From contig NZ_BMZB01000004.1 of NCBI RefSeq assembly GCF_014652575.1, forward strand, positions 62,001-126,000: 64,000 nt of DNA, read 5' to 3'. A program made the translations under genes and the position numbers. This DNA is from Asticcacaulis endophyticus. Lineage in GTDB: Bacteria > Pseudomonadota > Alphaproteobacteria > Caulobacterales > Caulobacteraceae. Positions 45,708 to 55,188 of this stretch are shown here, in pieces. Position 1 is the first letter of the stretch. Each line of letters starts with the position of its first letter. The notes under the pieces are model-generated. The model saw only the letters and a program-made list of their open reading frames with translations, was not told the origin of the DNA and ran no database searches.

Positions 45708-47027
45708 ATGACCCCTGCCGCCCGATTAGCCGCCGCTGCTGACATTCTCGACATCCTCAAAGGTACGCGCAAAGCCGCCGAAGAGGTTCTGAAAGATTGG
45801 GGCCGCAATCACCGTTATGCGGGCTCAAAGGATCGCCGTGCCATTGCCGATAAGGTCTATCAGGCCCTGCGTGCGCGCGAACACTTGTCAGTTGCAATGG
45901 AGTCTGATTCCGGCAGGTCATTGATTTTAGGGGCTTTACACCTGCTGGATGGGGTTTCACTTGATGAGATCGACCAACTCTATAACGGTGAAGGCTATGC
46001 GCCAGCCGCGCTGTCGGTTGCTGAACGCAATCAATTGATTGCCAGTGAGGGGGATGCCTCGCAAGGGACGCAAACCGGCCTGCCGGCCTTTGTCGCCGAA
46101 CGCCTGAAGACGGTTTATGGCGACGACTGGCTGACCGAGGCCCAAGGTCTGATGCAGGAACGGGCCCCGATTGATCTGCGCGTCAATGGTGACCGTGAGC
46201 CGATACGTCAAGGGCTGGAGATGCTGGGGTATAAGCCTGAGTTGACGCCCTATTCAGCGTTTGGTCTGCGTCTGCCCGCCGATCCGCCGCCCAATGTACG
46301 CGCGTTACCGGCGTTTAGTCAGGGCATCATTGAAATTCAGGATGAAGGTTCACAACTGGCGGCGTTTCTGGCGGGCGCTAAACCCGGTATGACGGTGGTT
46401 GATTACTGCGCGGGCGGGGGTGGCAAGACCTTGGGGCTGCTGCAGGCGATGCAGGCACCAAATGGCAAGACGTCTGGCGCTCTGATCGCGTCTGACATTG
46501 AAAAGACGCGCCTGAACAATATCAAGCCGCGTTTGGCACGGGCCGGGCTTGAGGCCGAGTTTCGTCAGCTTGGCGCGGCCGGTGAGGGGCTGGAAGACCT
46601 TGAGGGCAAGGCCGATGTGGTGCTGGTCGATGCGCCCTGTTCCGGTTCAGGCGTATGGCGCAGACGGCCGGAAACCGCCCATAAACTGACCGAAGAAGAG
46701 GTTGTACGTCTGCATGAATTGCAATCTGCAATTCTTCGTCAGGCGTCGCGTCTGGTAAAGCCCGGTGGGCTGCTGGCCTATGTGACGTGTTCTGTCCTGC
46801 CGGATGAGAATGAGATGACGGCGGATCGGTTCGAGGTCGATCATCCGCAGTTCGCACCGCGCACCATTGCCGACGCGGTTAAGGTGCCTCAAATTACGCC
46901 AGCGGGCGGTGACGCCCTTGTCAAAATCGCCCAAGCAACAGATACGCGCGGCCATCGCTTACGCCTGTCGCCCGCCAAGTCCAATACTGATGGTTTCTTC
47001 GTCTCGCTCTACCAACGGAAAGCTTAA
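45708..47027 (+). CDS. rsmB: RsmB-like RNA (cytosine-5) methyltransferase
   Basis: A 439-residue enzyme with an N-terminal NusB-like part (residues 1-70) and a C-terminal methyltransferase. The SAM motif is [20 protein letters not shown], and both catalytic cysteines are present in [15 protein letters not shown] and [13 protein letters not shown]. RsmB methylates C967 of 16S rRNA; the exact target here is inferred. It starts 6 bases after the MAPEG gene and ends 5 bases before guaA. Confidence 0.88.
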   Translation: MTPAARLAAAADILDILKGTRKAAEEVLKDWGRNHRYAGSKDRRAIADKVYQALRAREHLSVAMESDSGRSLILGALHLLDGVSLDEIDQLYNGEGYAPAALSVAERNQLIASEGDASQGTQTGLPAFVAERLKTVYGDDWLTEAQGLMQERAPIDLRVNGDREPIRQGLEMLGYKPELTPYSAFGLRLPADPPPNVRALPAFSQGIIEIQDEGSQLAAFLAGAKPGMTVVDYCAGGGGKTLGLLQAMQAPNGKTSGALIASDIEKTRLNNIKPRLARAGLEAEFRQLGAAGEGLEDLEGKADVVLVDAPCSGSGVWRRRPETAHKLTEEEVVRLHELQSAILRQASRLVKPGGLLAYVTCSVLPDENEMTADRFEVDHPQFAPRTIADAVKVPQITPAGGDALVKIAQATDTRGHRLRLSPAKSNTDGFFVSLYQRKA

Positions 47028-47032
47028 ACACC

Positions 47033-48571
47033 ATGCACCACGAAAAGGTTCTGATCATCGACTTTGGTTCGCAAGTGACCCAATTGATCGCCCGCCGGGT
47101 GCGTGAATGCGGCGTCTATTGCGAAATCCATCCCTTTACCAAGGCGGCTGAGGCGCTGAAAAACGTGCAGCCCAACGCGGTCATCCTGTCGGGCAGCCCG
47201 CACAGCGTTGTTGATGCTGGGCCGACGGTTGATAAGGCCTTGTTCGATATGGGGCTGCCGGTGTTTGGCATCTGCTATGGCGAGCAATTGATGTGCGATC
47301 TGCTGGGCGGTAAGGTCGAAAGCGGTCATCACCGTGAATTTGGCCGCGCCGAGATCGAAATCACCACATCGTCGCCGATTTTCAAAGGCCTGGACGCCAA
47401 AGAGACCGTGTGGATGAGCCACGGCGACCGCGTGACGGCCATCCCTGATGGTTTTGAGGTCATCGCCGTCTCTGAGGGTGCGCCATTTGCCGCGATTGCC
47501 AATGAAGACAAGCGTTTCTACGCGGTGCAGTTCCATCCGGAAGTCGTGCATACCAAACGCGGCACCGACATGATCCGCAACTTTTTGTTCGAGATCGCGG
47601 GCCTCAAAGGCGACTGGACGATGGCGGCGTTCCGTCAGGAAATGATCGAGAAGATTCGCAAACAAGTCGGCACTGGCAAGGTTATTTGCGGCTTGTCGGG
47701 CGGGGTGGATTCGTCGGTCGCCGCCGTGCTGATCCATGAAGCGATCGGTGAGCAACTGACCTGCGTGTTCGTCGATACCGGCTTGCTGCGCAAAAACGAG
47801 GGCGAGCAGGTCGTGACCCTGTTCCGCGATCATTACAATATTCCGCTGATCCATGTGCAGGCGCAAGATAAATTCCTTGGTGCACTAAAGGGCGAGAACG
47901 ACCCTGAGAAAAAGCGCAAAACCATTGGCCGCCTGTTTATCGAGGTCTTCGACGAAGAAGCCGCGAAAATTGACGGCGCGGAATTTCTGGCGCAGGGCAC
48001 GCTTTATCCCGATGTGGTCGAAAGCGTCTCGCCGCACGGTGGGCCATCAACCGTCATCAAATCGCACCACAATGTCGGCGGTCTGCCTGACTATATGAAG
48101 CTGAAACTGGTCGAGCCGTTGCGCGAACTGTTCAAGGACGAAGTGCGTGCTCTGGGCAAAGAACTGGGCCTGACCGATGCCTTTGTCGGTCGCCACCCGT
48201 TCCCTGGGCCGGGGCTTGCCATCCGTATCCCCGGAGAAGTGACGCCGGAAAAGGTCAAAACCCTGCAAGACGCCGATGCCATCTATCTTGATGAAATCCG
48301 CAAGGCCGGGCTCTATGATCAGATCTGGCAGGCCTTTGCGGTGTTGCTGCCGGTGAAAACCGTCGGCGTCATGGGCGATGCCCGCACCTATGAGGACGTG
48401 CTGGCGCTGCGGGCCGTGACCTCATCGGATGGTATGACGGCGGATTTCTATGAGTTCCCGTGGGCCGTGCTGGGGCGCTGCGCCACCCGCATCGTCAATG
48501 AAGTCAGAGGGGTCAACCGTGTCGTTTATGACGTGACCTCAAAGCCCCCCGGTACCATCGAGTGGGAATAA
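47033..48571 (+). CDS. guaA: GMP synthase (glutamine-hydrolysing)
   Basis: A 512-residue enzyme that converts XMP to GMP using ATP and glutamine. The N-terminal glutamine amidotransferase has Cys81 ([20 protein letters not shown]) and [13 protein letters not shown]. The ATP-pyrophosphatase has [20 protein letters not shown], and the C-terminal dimer domain ends KPPGTIEWE. It completes the GMP branch begun by guaB 3 kb upstream. The 3' end of guaA is a common island insertion site, and a truncated gene follows, but the end of guaA itself is intact. Confidence 0.97.
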   Translation: MHHEKVLIIDFGSQVTQLIARRVRECGVYCEIHPFTKAAEALKNVQPNAVILSGSPHSVVDAGPTVDKALFDMGLPVFGICYGEQLMCDLLGGKVESGHHREFGRAEIEITTSSPIFKGLDAKETVWMSHGDRVTAIPDGFEVIAVSEGAPFAAIANEDKRFYAVQFHPEVVHTKRGTDMIRNFLFEIAGLKGDWTMAAFRQEMIEKIRKQVGTGKVICGLSGGVDSSVAAVLIHEAIGEQLTCVFVDTGLLRKNEGEQVVTLFRDHYNIPLIHVQAQDKFLGALKGENDPEKKRKTIGRLFIEVFDEEAAKIDGAEFLAQGTLYPDVVESVSPHGGPSTVIKSHHNVGGLPDYMKLKLVEPLRELFKDEVRALGKELGLTDAFVGRHPFPGPGLAIRIPGEVTPEKVKTLQDADAIYLDEIRKAGLYDQIWQAFAVLLPVKTVGVMGDARTYEDVLALRAVTSSDGMTADFYEFPWAVLGRCATRIVNEVRGVNRVVYDVTSKPPGTIEWE

Positions 48572-48860
48572 ATCCGAGCACTTTCTTGCGCCTTGATTTG
48601 CTCTCTATTGTGATATAAATATTTGATTTTCAATAGAAAAATTCACAATTTATTGCTTACTTTTGAACCCTCATCCAATCGCGTGACAGCGTAGGAGCGG
48701 TATGTCGTCAGCTTGATACCGCCAGAAATTGAATCTACCGTCACGGCATTAAGGGCCGTGACGGTAGATATATTTCGGTCCATCCGACCGCCGCCCTCCG
48801 TAGTGCGGATTGTTTGAGGTACAATATGCCGACGCGTAGACAATAAACGAGTGTTTACAG
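48572..48860. other. Intergenic region after guaA with two inverted repeats
   Basis: This 289-base stretch is AT-rich at its left end. ATTGTGA/TCACAAT (48605-48611 and 48641-48647) flanks CTATTG/CAATAG. A perfect 15-bp stem ATCTACCGTCACGGC (48733-48747) and GCCGTGACGGTAGAT (48755-48769) has a 7-base loop and no U-run. A 99-codon minus-strand frame spans it but has no recognisable product and was not accepted. The lost 5' end of the glycosidase should have been here. Confidence 0.6.
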
Positions 48861-50039
48861 GTGATGCTTCGAAAAAAAGATGGGCAATATATTTCAAGAC
48901 CAGATTCCGCATTTTTTGATCGACTTGAGAAGATAATCGCAAAAGCCGACTCCCTTGGGCTCTATGTTATTTTGTTACCGACATGGGGGGATAAGGTTAC
49001 CGCCCCTTGGGGCACCGGGCCTGCGTTATTTCGCAATGACAACTTACCGGACGTCAAAGCGTACGGACAGTTTCTGGGTGACCGCTTAAAGCCCTACGAC
49101 AATGTCATCTGGATGCTTGGCGGCGACAGGTCTCCCCGTATTGAAGAGGGGAGCGATACTAATGACAAAGTCATGGCGGCGCGCAATAATCTCGGAAAAA
49201 CAATTGATTGGACACCTGTCTGGAGCGCAATGGCGCAAGGCATAGAGGCCGGTTACGGTAAGCGGGCTTTGATCGGCTACCATCCCCAAGGGGCTGCTAG
49301 ATCAACCTCGGTTGTTCTCGCTGATCAGGCATGGCTTGATTTTAATGGTATGCAGAGCGGTCACGGCGGGGGGCGCGATTACCCCGTGTGGGAGCTTGTC
49401 CATCGCGATTTCCATCTTCCCACCGCGAAACCTACCATGGATCTGGAGCCCAATTACGAAGATCATGCCTACAACCCCTGGCCGCGCTGGGATGCCACTA
49501 CGGGTTTCTACGATGATTATGATGTTCGCAAACAGGTATATCGTTCGGTATTCGCCGGAGCTGCTGGCGTAACCTATGGACACAACGCCGTATGGCCGTT
49601 TGTCGGATCACGCAACGATGTCACTAATTTAGCGACTATGGATTGGGTAAGCGGGATGCAGCGCCCTGGTGGGCGCCAGATGGGATTTTTGCGGTACCTG
49701 ATGCAGTCAAGGCCTCAAACAGGTCGCATTCCGGACGATAGCCTTGTGGTAAGTGATCTCGGTCAGGGCAAGTCCCGCATCGTCGCTACCCGCGACAAGG
49801 CGGGTCGTTATGCGATGATCTATTTCCCCCAATATGATCAGGAGGCCACTGTAGACTTGATGAAATTGAATGGAAAGACACTCAGGGCATGGTGGTTCGA
49901 TCCTCGCTCAGGCGTTGGGATTTTAATCGGCACAGTACCCAAAGAGGGGCGATATACCTTTCGAAGTCCTCCTCACGGTCCGGATTGGGTTCTGGTGCTC
50001 GACGACGCAGATGCCGGTTTTGTGCCGCCCGGACTATAG
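48861..50039 (+). pseudogene. 5'-truncated apiosidase-like glycoside hydrolase (DUF4038)
   Basis: A 392-codon frame from GTG 48861 encodes the C-terminal part of an apiosidase-like TIM-barrel enzyme (ADSLGLYVILLPTWGDKV, YDNVIWMLGGDRSPRIEEGS, PTMDLEPNYEDHAYNPWPRW, YGHNAVWPF) followed by a putative collagen-binding-like domain (IVATRDKAGRYAMIYFPQYD, LRAWWFDPRSGVGILIGTVP). Family members start with a signal peptide and about 100 further residues that are missing here, including the first barrel strands; the frame is closed by TAG at 48837. The remaining frame has no interruption, so the loss may be recent. Confidence 0.75.
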
Positions 50040-50057
50040 TGGAAGCATAGGGTGCGC

Positions 50058-50630
50058 CTACTTACCAACTATATCATCAACAACGTCGCCAATTAGCTGA
50101 TCTGCCATCGCTTTGTCGCTGATCACCCGCGATAGAACGACGGCGCCGACCATCTCTGCAAGGATGGCTGAGGGCGTGCGAACGCCAGTCGCGGCGGGAC
50201 GGACAGCCAGAAGTGTCCCAAGCTGATCGAGATATTCCTGTATGTTGTCCGTGAAAACCTGACTTAAAGCCGGGTCATCCCGGCGCGCAGCGTCGGCGGC
50301 AAGGGCCGGAAGTATACAGCCGGTGCCGGGATCGTCGCGATGGATCGAAGACACATAGCGCTCAATGACTGCCCGGAGTGGGTCTTGCGGCCTTTTCGAC
50401 AGCTCATCGATGATCACGGCTTTCGACTCTGCGATCGCCCGTTCGCTGGCTTTGACGGCCAGTTCGTCCTTTGACTCGAAGTGACGATAAAATCCGCCAT
50501 GTGTCATCCCGGCGGCTTTCATAATATCGGCCACGCCAATGCCGTCAAAGCCGCGTTCACGTAGTAAGCGCGCCGCCGTATCAATGACCTGCTCACGGCT
50601 TTCCAAGGCTTTTTCTCGTGACACTCTCAT
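50058..50630 (-). CDS. TetR-family regulator of the oxidoreductase operon
   Basis: A 190-residue regulator with an N-terminal helix-turn-helix (REQVIDTAARLLRERGFDGI, GVADIMKAAGMTHGGFYRHF, ESKDELAVKASERA) and a C-terminal effector domain with CILPALAADAARRDDP. ATG 50630 (MRVSREKAL) has AGGA upstream, better than the open frame from 50702. It is divergent from an SDR-ADH-SDR-OYE operon and probably represses it, binding AT-rich palindromes near 50742-50772. Related regulators respond to electrophiles, but the ligand here is unknown. Confidence 0.88.
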   Translation of the reverse strand: MRVSREKALESREQVIDTAARLLRERGFDGIGVADIMKAAGMTHGGFYRHFESKDELAVKASERAIAESKAVIIDELSKRPQDPLRAVIERYVSSIHRDDPGTGCILPALAADAARRDDPALSQVFTDNIQEYLDQLGTLLAVRPAATGVRTPSAILAEMVGAVVLSRVISDKAMADQLIGDVVDDIVGK

Positions 50631-50718
50631 CTGTGCTTGTCCTTTCTGGTCGGGCCTCGCCAGCAGACCAACTTGGCCTGTTTCGGAGGTATGCGTCCAC
50701 ACATAGTCAAAAACGCGC

Positions 50719-50772
50719 TTGACAATTTAGATTGTAAATATCATCTATCATAAAAGATGATAATCATCATCT
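50719..50772. promoter_or_regulatory. Promoter/operator region between TetR and oxidoreductase operon
   Basis: TTGACA (50719-50724) is a -35-like element for the rightward genes. AGATGATAATCATCATCT (50755-50772) is a palindrome with 7-bp arms around AATC. An overlapping CATCT/AGATG pair lies to its left. The -10 element is not clear. Binding by the adjacent TetR protein is inferred. Confidence 0.55.
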
Positions 50773-50843
50773 AAAATATGCGCAGCGTCGTTTGCCTCCA
50801 TCTGAAGTCTAACCAGCGCCGGACACCTAAGAAAGAAACGAAA

Positions 50844-51671
50844 ATGGCCTTGTCTAAAAAAGTACACCGCGACAAAACGGCCTTCATTACCGGTGCGTCG
50901 AGCGGCATCGGCAAGGCCGCAGCTCTGGCCCTGTCAAAGGCCGGTTATCGGGTGATCGGCACCAGTCGAAAGGCGACCCCTAATGAGGTTCGCGAGGGTA
51001 TCCGGATGATTGCATGTGACGTGACCTCTGATGACTCCGTCGCTGCGGCCATTGCTCTGGCCCATGCCGAACTCGGCCATATCGATCTCCTGATCAATAA
51101 TGCCGGTTACGCTGTGTCCGGTGCCGCCGAGGAAAGCTCGATAGATCAGGTGCGTTCGCTGTTCGATACTAATTTCCTGGGCGTTGTACGTGTGACCAAT
51201 GCGGTTCTGCCGATGATGCGTCAGCAGGGCCATGGCCGCATACTCAACATCGGCTCGGTAATGGGGCTGATACCGGGGCCTTACGGCGCCTATTATTCGG
51301 CCAGCAAGCACGCCCTTGAGGGCTATTCGGAATCGCTGGACCACGAAGTGCGTCAGTTTGGCATCCGCGTCGCGGTGATCGAGCCCTGGGCCACCAAGAC
51401 CTCAATTGAGGCCAATTCGCCGCAGGGCGACCGTCCGGTTGCAGCCTATGCCCAGACGAAGGCTAAATATCAGGCAGCCTTTGATGCGGCGATGGCGGCC
51501 GGAGACACGTCGGAAGATGTTGCGGCGACCATTGTGGCGGCCGCCGAGGACAAGACCCCACGGCTGCGCTACCCTTCGGGCAAGGCCGCACGGCAAACCT
51601 CTTTTGCGAGGCGCTTTCTACCGCGCGCCCTGTTTGACGCGACCTTGCGCAAGCAATTTGGCATCGCCTGA
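50844..51671 (+). CDS. Short-chain dehydrogenase/reductase
   Basis: A 275-residue classical SDR with Rossmann cofactor motif TGASSGIGKAAALALSKAGY, the NNAG strand, catalytic Ser in ILNIGSVMGLIPG and YxxxK as YYSASKHALEGYSE. It should oxidise or reduce an alcohol/carbonyl with NAD(P). ATG 50844 matches family N-termini; the frame is open from 50778. It is the first gene of the TetR-controlled operon and lies 33 bases before the MDR enzyme. Substrate unknown. Confidence 0.9.
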   Translation: MALSKKVHRDKTAFITGASSGIGKAAALALSKAGYRVIGTSRKATPNEVREGIRMIACDVTSDDSVAAAIALAHAELGHIDLLINNAGYAVSGAAEESSIDQVRSLFDTNFLGVVRVTNAVLPMMRQQGHGRILNIGSVMGLIPGPYGAYYSASKHALEGYSESLDHEVRQFGIRVAVIEPWATKTSIEANSPQGDRPVAAYAQTKAKYQAAFDAAMAAGDTSEDVAATIVAAAEDKTPRLRYPSGKAARQTSFARRFLPRALFDATLRKQFGIA

Positions 51672-51704
51672 GATCGCAACACTATTTGAATGGGAGAAAG
51701 CGCC

Positions 51705-52715
51705 ATGAGGGCCTTCGTTGTCGATAAATATCAAAAAAAAGGTGCTTTGCGTTTAGCCGAGTTGCCGGAACCCAAAATCCTGGACGACGATGTTCTGGTG
51801 CGAGTTCACGCCACGGCGGTGAACCTGCTCGATTCCAAGATCCGGGACGGCGAGTTCAAAGCCTTTTTGCCCTATAAGCCTCCGTTCGTTCTCGGCCACG
51901 ATCTGGCCGGCACGGTCGTGCGGATGGGCGCTAAGGTTAAAGGGTTCAGCGTTGGTGACGCGGTCTATGGCCGCCCCCGCGACTTCCAGTTCGGTACGTT
52001 TGCAGACAGCATCGCCGTCAAGGCGGCAGATCTGGCACCTAAGCCCCGTAATCTTAGCATGGAAGAGGCGGCTTCTTTGCCTCTGGTAGGGCTGACGGCG
52101 TGGCAAGCCCTTGTCGAAGTCGGCAAGGTAAAGCCCGGACAGAAGGTCTTCATTCAGGCAGGCTCCGGCGGCGTTGGCACCTTTGCCATTCAACTCGCCA
52201 AGCACCTGGGGGCAAAGGTTGCCACCACGACCAGCGCTACGAACGCCGATCTGGTCAGGCAACTGGGGGCCGATGTTTTCATCGATTATAAGACGCAGGA
52301 TTTCGAGACGGTGTTGTCCGGGTACGATCTGGTACTCAACAGTCAGGACGCCGCCGCCCTCGAAAAATCACTGCGTGTATTGAAACCGGGAGGTCTGGCC
52401 ATTTCTATTTCCGGCCCGCCCGATACCGATTTCGCCAAGGCTCAGGGACTGAACCCTGTGCTGAAGTTTGTCATGGGCCTGCTGAGCGGCAAGGTCCGCA
52501 AGCAGGCGCGTAAGCTGAGTGTCCGCTACGCGTTCCTGTTCATGCGCGCTGACGGTGCACAATTACGAGACATCACGGCCCTGGTCGAAACCAACATCAT
52601 CCGGCCTGTCGTGGACAAGGTGTTCCCCTTTGAGAAAACCCCGGACGCTCTGGAATATGTCGAAAGCGGCCGCGCCAAGGGCAAGGTCGTCATCACCGTT
52701 ACACCGGGCGTCTAA
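51705..52715 (+). CDS. MDR-superfamily quinone-oxidoreductase-like dehydrogenase
   Basis: A 336-residue zinc-independent medium-chain reductase (QOR/YhdH-like): N-terminal GroES-like part (LVRVHATAVNLLDSKIRDGE, PPFVLGHDLAGTVVRMGAKV) and NADPH Rossmann part with KVFIQAGSGGVGTFAIQLAK. The Cys/His zinc ligands of classical alcohol dehydrogenases are absent. GGGAG before ATG 51705 sets the start over ATG 51690. It probably reduces quinones or alkenals with NADPH, consistent with an electrophile-response operon. Confidence 0.9.
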   Translation: MRAFVVDKYQKKGALRLAELPEPKILDDDVLVRVHATAVNLLDSKIRDGEFKAFLPYKPPFVLGHDLAGTVVRMGAKVKGFSVGDAVYGRPRDFQFGTFADSIAVKAADLAPKPRNLSMEEAASLPLVGLTAWQALVEVGKVKPGQKVFIQAGSGGVGTFAIQLAKHLGAKVATTTSATNADLVRQLGADVFIDYKTQDFETVLSGYDLVLNSQDAAALEKSLRVLKPGGLAISISGPPDTDFAKAQGLNPVLKFVMGLLSGKVRKQARKLSVRYAFLFMRADGAQLRDITALVETNIIRPVVDKVFPFEKTPDALEYVESGRAKGKVVITVTPGV

Positions 52716-52770
52716 ACCTAAACCGCCCTCAATCGGGCTCAATCCTGTAAAAAACCAAAGAGATAGTATT

Positions 52771-53559
52771 ATGACTAATAAAGCCACAGTCCTCATTACC
52801 GGCGCGTCAACCGGTATTGGTGCCATCTATGCCGATCGTTTCGCACGCCGCGGGCATGACCTCGTTCTTGTTGCCCGCAATAGGGCCAGACTGGACGACG
52901 TCGCCGCCCGTTTGCGCGAAGAGACCGGCGTTGCAATCGACATCCTTCAGGCCGATCTCACCAATCTTGATGATCTCACGGCCGTAGAAACACGCTTGCG
53001 CGATGACCATAATATCGGCGTGCTCGTCAACAATGCCGGCGGCAACCTGCCCGGAAGTTTTGTAACGCAAACGACCGATGATATTGCCAAACTGGTCGCG
53101 TTGAACACGACCGCTGTCGTCCGTCTCGCCAGCGCTGTGGCGCCACGCTTTGCAGAGGCGGGGGAAGGCGCCATCATCAACATTTCATCGGTTGTCGGGC
53201 TGGCACCGGAGTTTGCGATGTCGGTTTACGGGGCCACCAAGGCGTTCGTCACGTTCCTGTCGCAAGGCTTAAGTGTAGAGCTTGGCCCCAAGGGCGTTTA
53301 CGTCCAGGCCGTTCTGCCGGCTGCGACCCGCACGGAAATTTGGGAACATTCTGGTGTAGACGTCAATACCCTGACCGGGGTGATGGAGGTCGGTGATCTG
53401 GTGGATGCCGCACTTGTCGGCTTTGACCGTCGCGAGACCGTGACCATTCCGGTGCTTCCCGATGCCGGTCAATGGGAGGCTTATCAGGCGGCGCGTGTGG
53501 CCATACTTCCGAACACCCGTCAGTCCGAGCCTGCGGAGCGCTACCTGACACAGGCCTAG
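52771..53559 (+). CDS. Short-chain dehydrogenase/reductase (second in operon)
   Basis: A 262-residue SDR with TGASTGIGAIYADRFARRGH at the N-terminus, NNAGGNLPGS, the catalytic Ser strand INISSVVGLAPEF and YGATKAFVTFLSQG for the YxxxK motif. ATG 52771 has AAAGAGA upstream; the longer frame from 52519 overlaps the preceding gene and is rejected. It belongs to the YciK/DltE-like branch. It is not closely similar to the first SDR of the operon, so the two likely have different substrates. Confidence 0.9.
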   Translation: MTNKATVLITGASTGIGAIYADRFARRGHDLVLVARNRARLDDVAARLREETGVAIDILQADLTNLDDLTAVETRLRDDHNIGVLVNNAGGNLPGSFVTQTTDDIAKLVALNTTAVVRLASAVAPRFAEAGEGAIINISSVVGLAPEFAMSVYGATKAFVTFLSQGLSVELGPKGVYVQAVLPAATRTEIWEHSGVDVNTLTGVMEVGDLVDAALVGFDRRETVTIPVLPDAGQWEAYQAARVAILPNTRQSEPAERYLTQA

Positions 53560-53616
53560 ATGGCCAAGGTTCGACTTTCCCGGCTACGACCGTTGCATAA
53601 ACCTCATAGGTAAAAC

Positions 53617-54693
53617 ATGACAAAAGACGCTATTTTCGAGCCCTACAATCTGGGCGCGCTCACCCTTGCCAACCGCATTGTAATGGCGCCGCTAACCCGC
53701 AATCGCGCCGGGTCGGACTTTGTGCCGGGCGATCTGGCCGTCGAGTATTACAGTCAGCGCGCTTCGGCGGGGCTTCTGATTTCGGAAGCCACTCAGATCT
53801 CTCAGCAGGGCCAAGGCTATCAGGACATGCCGGGTATCTACACGCAGGCGCAGATTGATGGCTGGCGCAAAGCCACCGACTCGGTTCATGCCAAAGGCGG
53901 TCATATCGTTCTTCAGCTCTGGCATGTCGGTCGGGTGTCGCATGTTGATCTCCAGCCAAATAGCGGTGCGCCTGTCGCCCCGTCGGCCATTCGGGCAGCA
54001 ACCAAAACCTTCGTGAACAATGGCTTTGTCGATGTTTCGGAACCGCGCGCCCTGAGCCTTGAAGAGATCCCCGGCATTGTCGAGGATTTTCGTCAGGCGG
54101 CGGCAAATGCCATCGCCGCCGGATTTGATGGCGTTGAGGTTCATGGCGCGAATGGTTATCTGCTCGATCAGTTCGCCAAGGACGGTGCCAACACCCGCAC
54201 GGATACCTATGGCGGGTCGGTCGAAAACCGGGCGCGTTTACTGTTAGAGGTTACCGCAGCGGTTGCCGCTGAAATCGGCCCGGACCGCACGGGCATCCGA
54301 ATTTCGCCAGTGTCGCCAGCCAATGGAGTGGCGGCAAGCGATCCTCAGACGCAGTTCAATTACATCGTTGAGGAACTTGAGAAACTGGGCATCGTGTACC
54401 TTCACGTCGTCGAAGGGGCGACCGGTGGTCCGCGCGATGTGGCACTGTTTGACTACGATGCTTTGCGTAAACGTTTCAGCAAAACCTATATCGCCAACAA
54501 CGGCTATGATCTTGAACTGGCAGAAACGCGCCTCAGCGAGGGCAAGGCGGATCTGTTTGCATTTGGTCGGCCGTTTATCTCAAATCCGGATTTGGTCGAG
54601 CGCCTGAAAACCGGTGCACCGCTGGCGGAGCTTAATCCAGCTACGCTATATGGTGGCGGCGCCGAAGGGTATACGGACTATCCTGCGCTCTGA
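53617..54693 (+). CDS. Old-yellow-enzyme family alkene reductase (NemA-like)
   Basis: A 358-residue FMN TIM-barrel enzyme (LTLANRIVMAPLTRNRAGSD, GHIVLQLWHVGRVSHVDLQP, GFDGVEVHGANGYLLDQFAK, NTRTDTYGGSVENRARLLLE). The HxxN pair of HGANGY binds the substrate oxygen. Relatives such as NemA reduce N-ethylmaleimide, enones and nitro-esters. It ends the TetR-controlled operon and is followed by a hairpin. The group (two SDRs, a QOR-like enzyme and an OYE) fits detoxification of reactive carbonyl compounds. Confidence 0.92.
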   Translation: MTKDAIFEPYNLGALTLANRIVMAPLTRNRAGSDFVPGDLAVEYYSQRASAGLLISEATQISQQGQGYQDMPGIYTQAQIDGWRKATDSVHAKGGHIVLQLWHVGRVSHVDLQPNSGAPVAPSAIRAATKTFVNNGFVDVSEPRALSLEEIPGIVEDFRQAAANAIAAGFDGVEVHGANGYLLDQFAKDGANTRTDTYGGSVENRARLLLEVTAAVAAEIGPDRTGIRISPVSPANGVAASDPQTQFNYIVEELEKLGIVYLHVVEGATGGPRDVALFDYDALRKRFSKTYIANNGYDLELAETRLSEGKADLFAFGRPFISNPDLVERLKTGAPLAELNPATLYGGGAEGYTDYPAL

Positions 54694-55188
54694 CCTTGGT
54701 AGATTTTCCTGAGTCATGACTTGGTTTGCTGCAATAACGTGTCACGCCTAAGTCTATAAAACAATATGAGGCCTCTAATATATCTAATTAGGGGCTTCAT
54801 GTATTTATACCGGCCTAGCAGGTCTGTCTGTGAGTAAGGAATGGGTTTTCGGACATGATTGTTATTTTCCAGCCCATCCAACGCAACTCACTTCTGCATA
54901 TCGGCAGCATACCAGATATCCGATCGGAATTCGCACATAAGGTGGGGGTGGGAAGCGGCAAATGTCCGCTCCAGAACGGCCGACGTGACGTGATCGTGAA
55001 TTCAATGATCTCCAAAACCCGGTCGTAGTTCGTCGTGTTCGTCACACCGCGGCATGGTTAATGGCGAACGCTGTTACCTTAAATGCGCGTTAACCATTGT
55101 GTCCCAATAGTTATGTGAAGTGCCTAGCGCTACGAACGGCGAAATCCATCAGGGATCAACTAAGCGGCACGAGCGGGAGGGCTACCCC
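54694..55188. other. Intergenic region with terminator-like hairpin
   Basis: This 495-base gap has a 14-bp stem (54766-54779 with 54787-54800, two G-U type changes) around a 7-base AT loop, which probably ends the OYE operon. A 76-codon minus-strand frame at 54815-55045 has no recognised product. The 3' part should hold the chemotaxis receptor promoter, but no convincing -35/-10 pair was identified. Confidence 0.5.

Noticed and set aside
48643..48942. 99-codon minus-strand frame downstream of guaA
   Set aside because: It has no family match, no ribosome-binding site and overlaps the glycosidase remnant and a perfect palindrome.
54815..55045. 76-codon minus-strand frame between OYE and the chemotaxis receptor
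   Set aside because: No start signal or recognised motif. It is probably non-coding.
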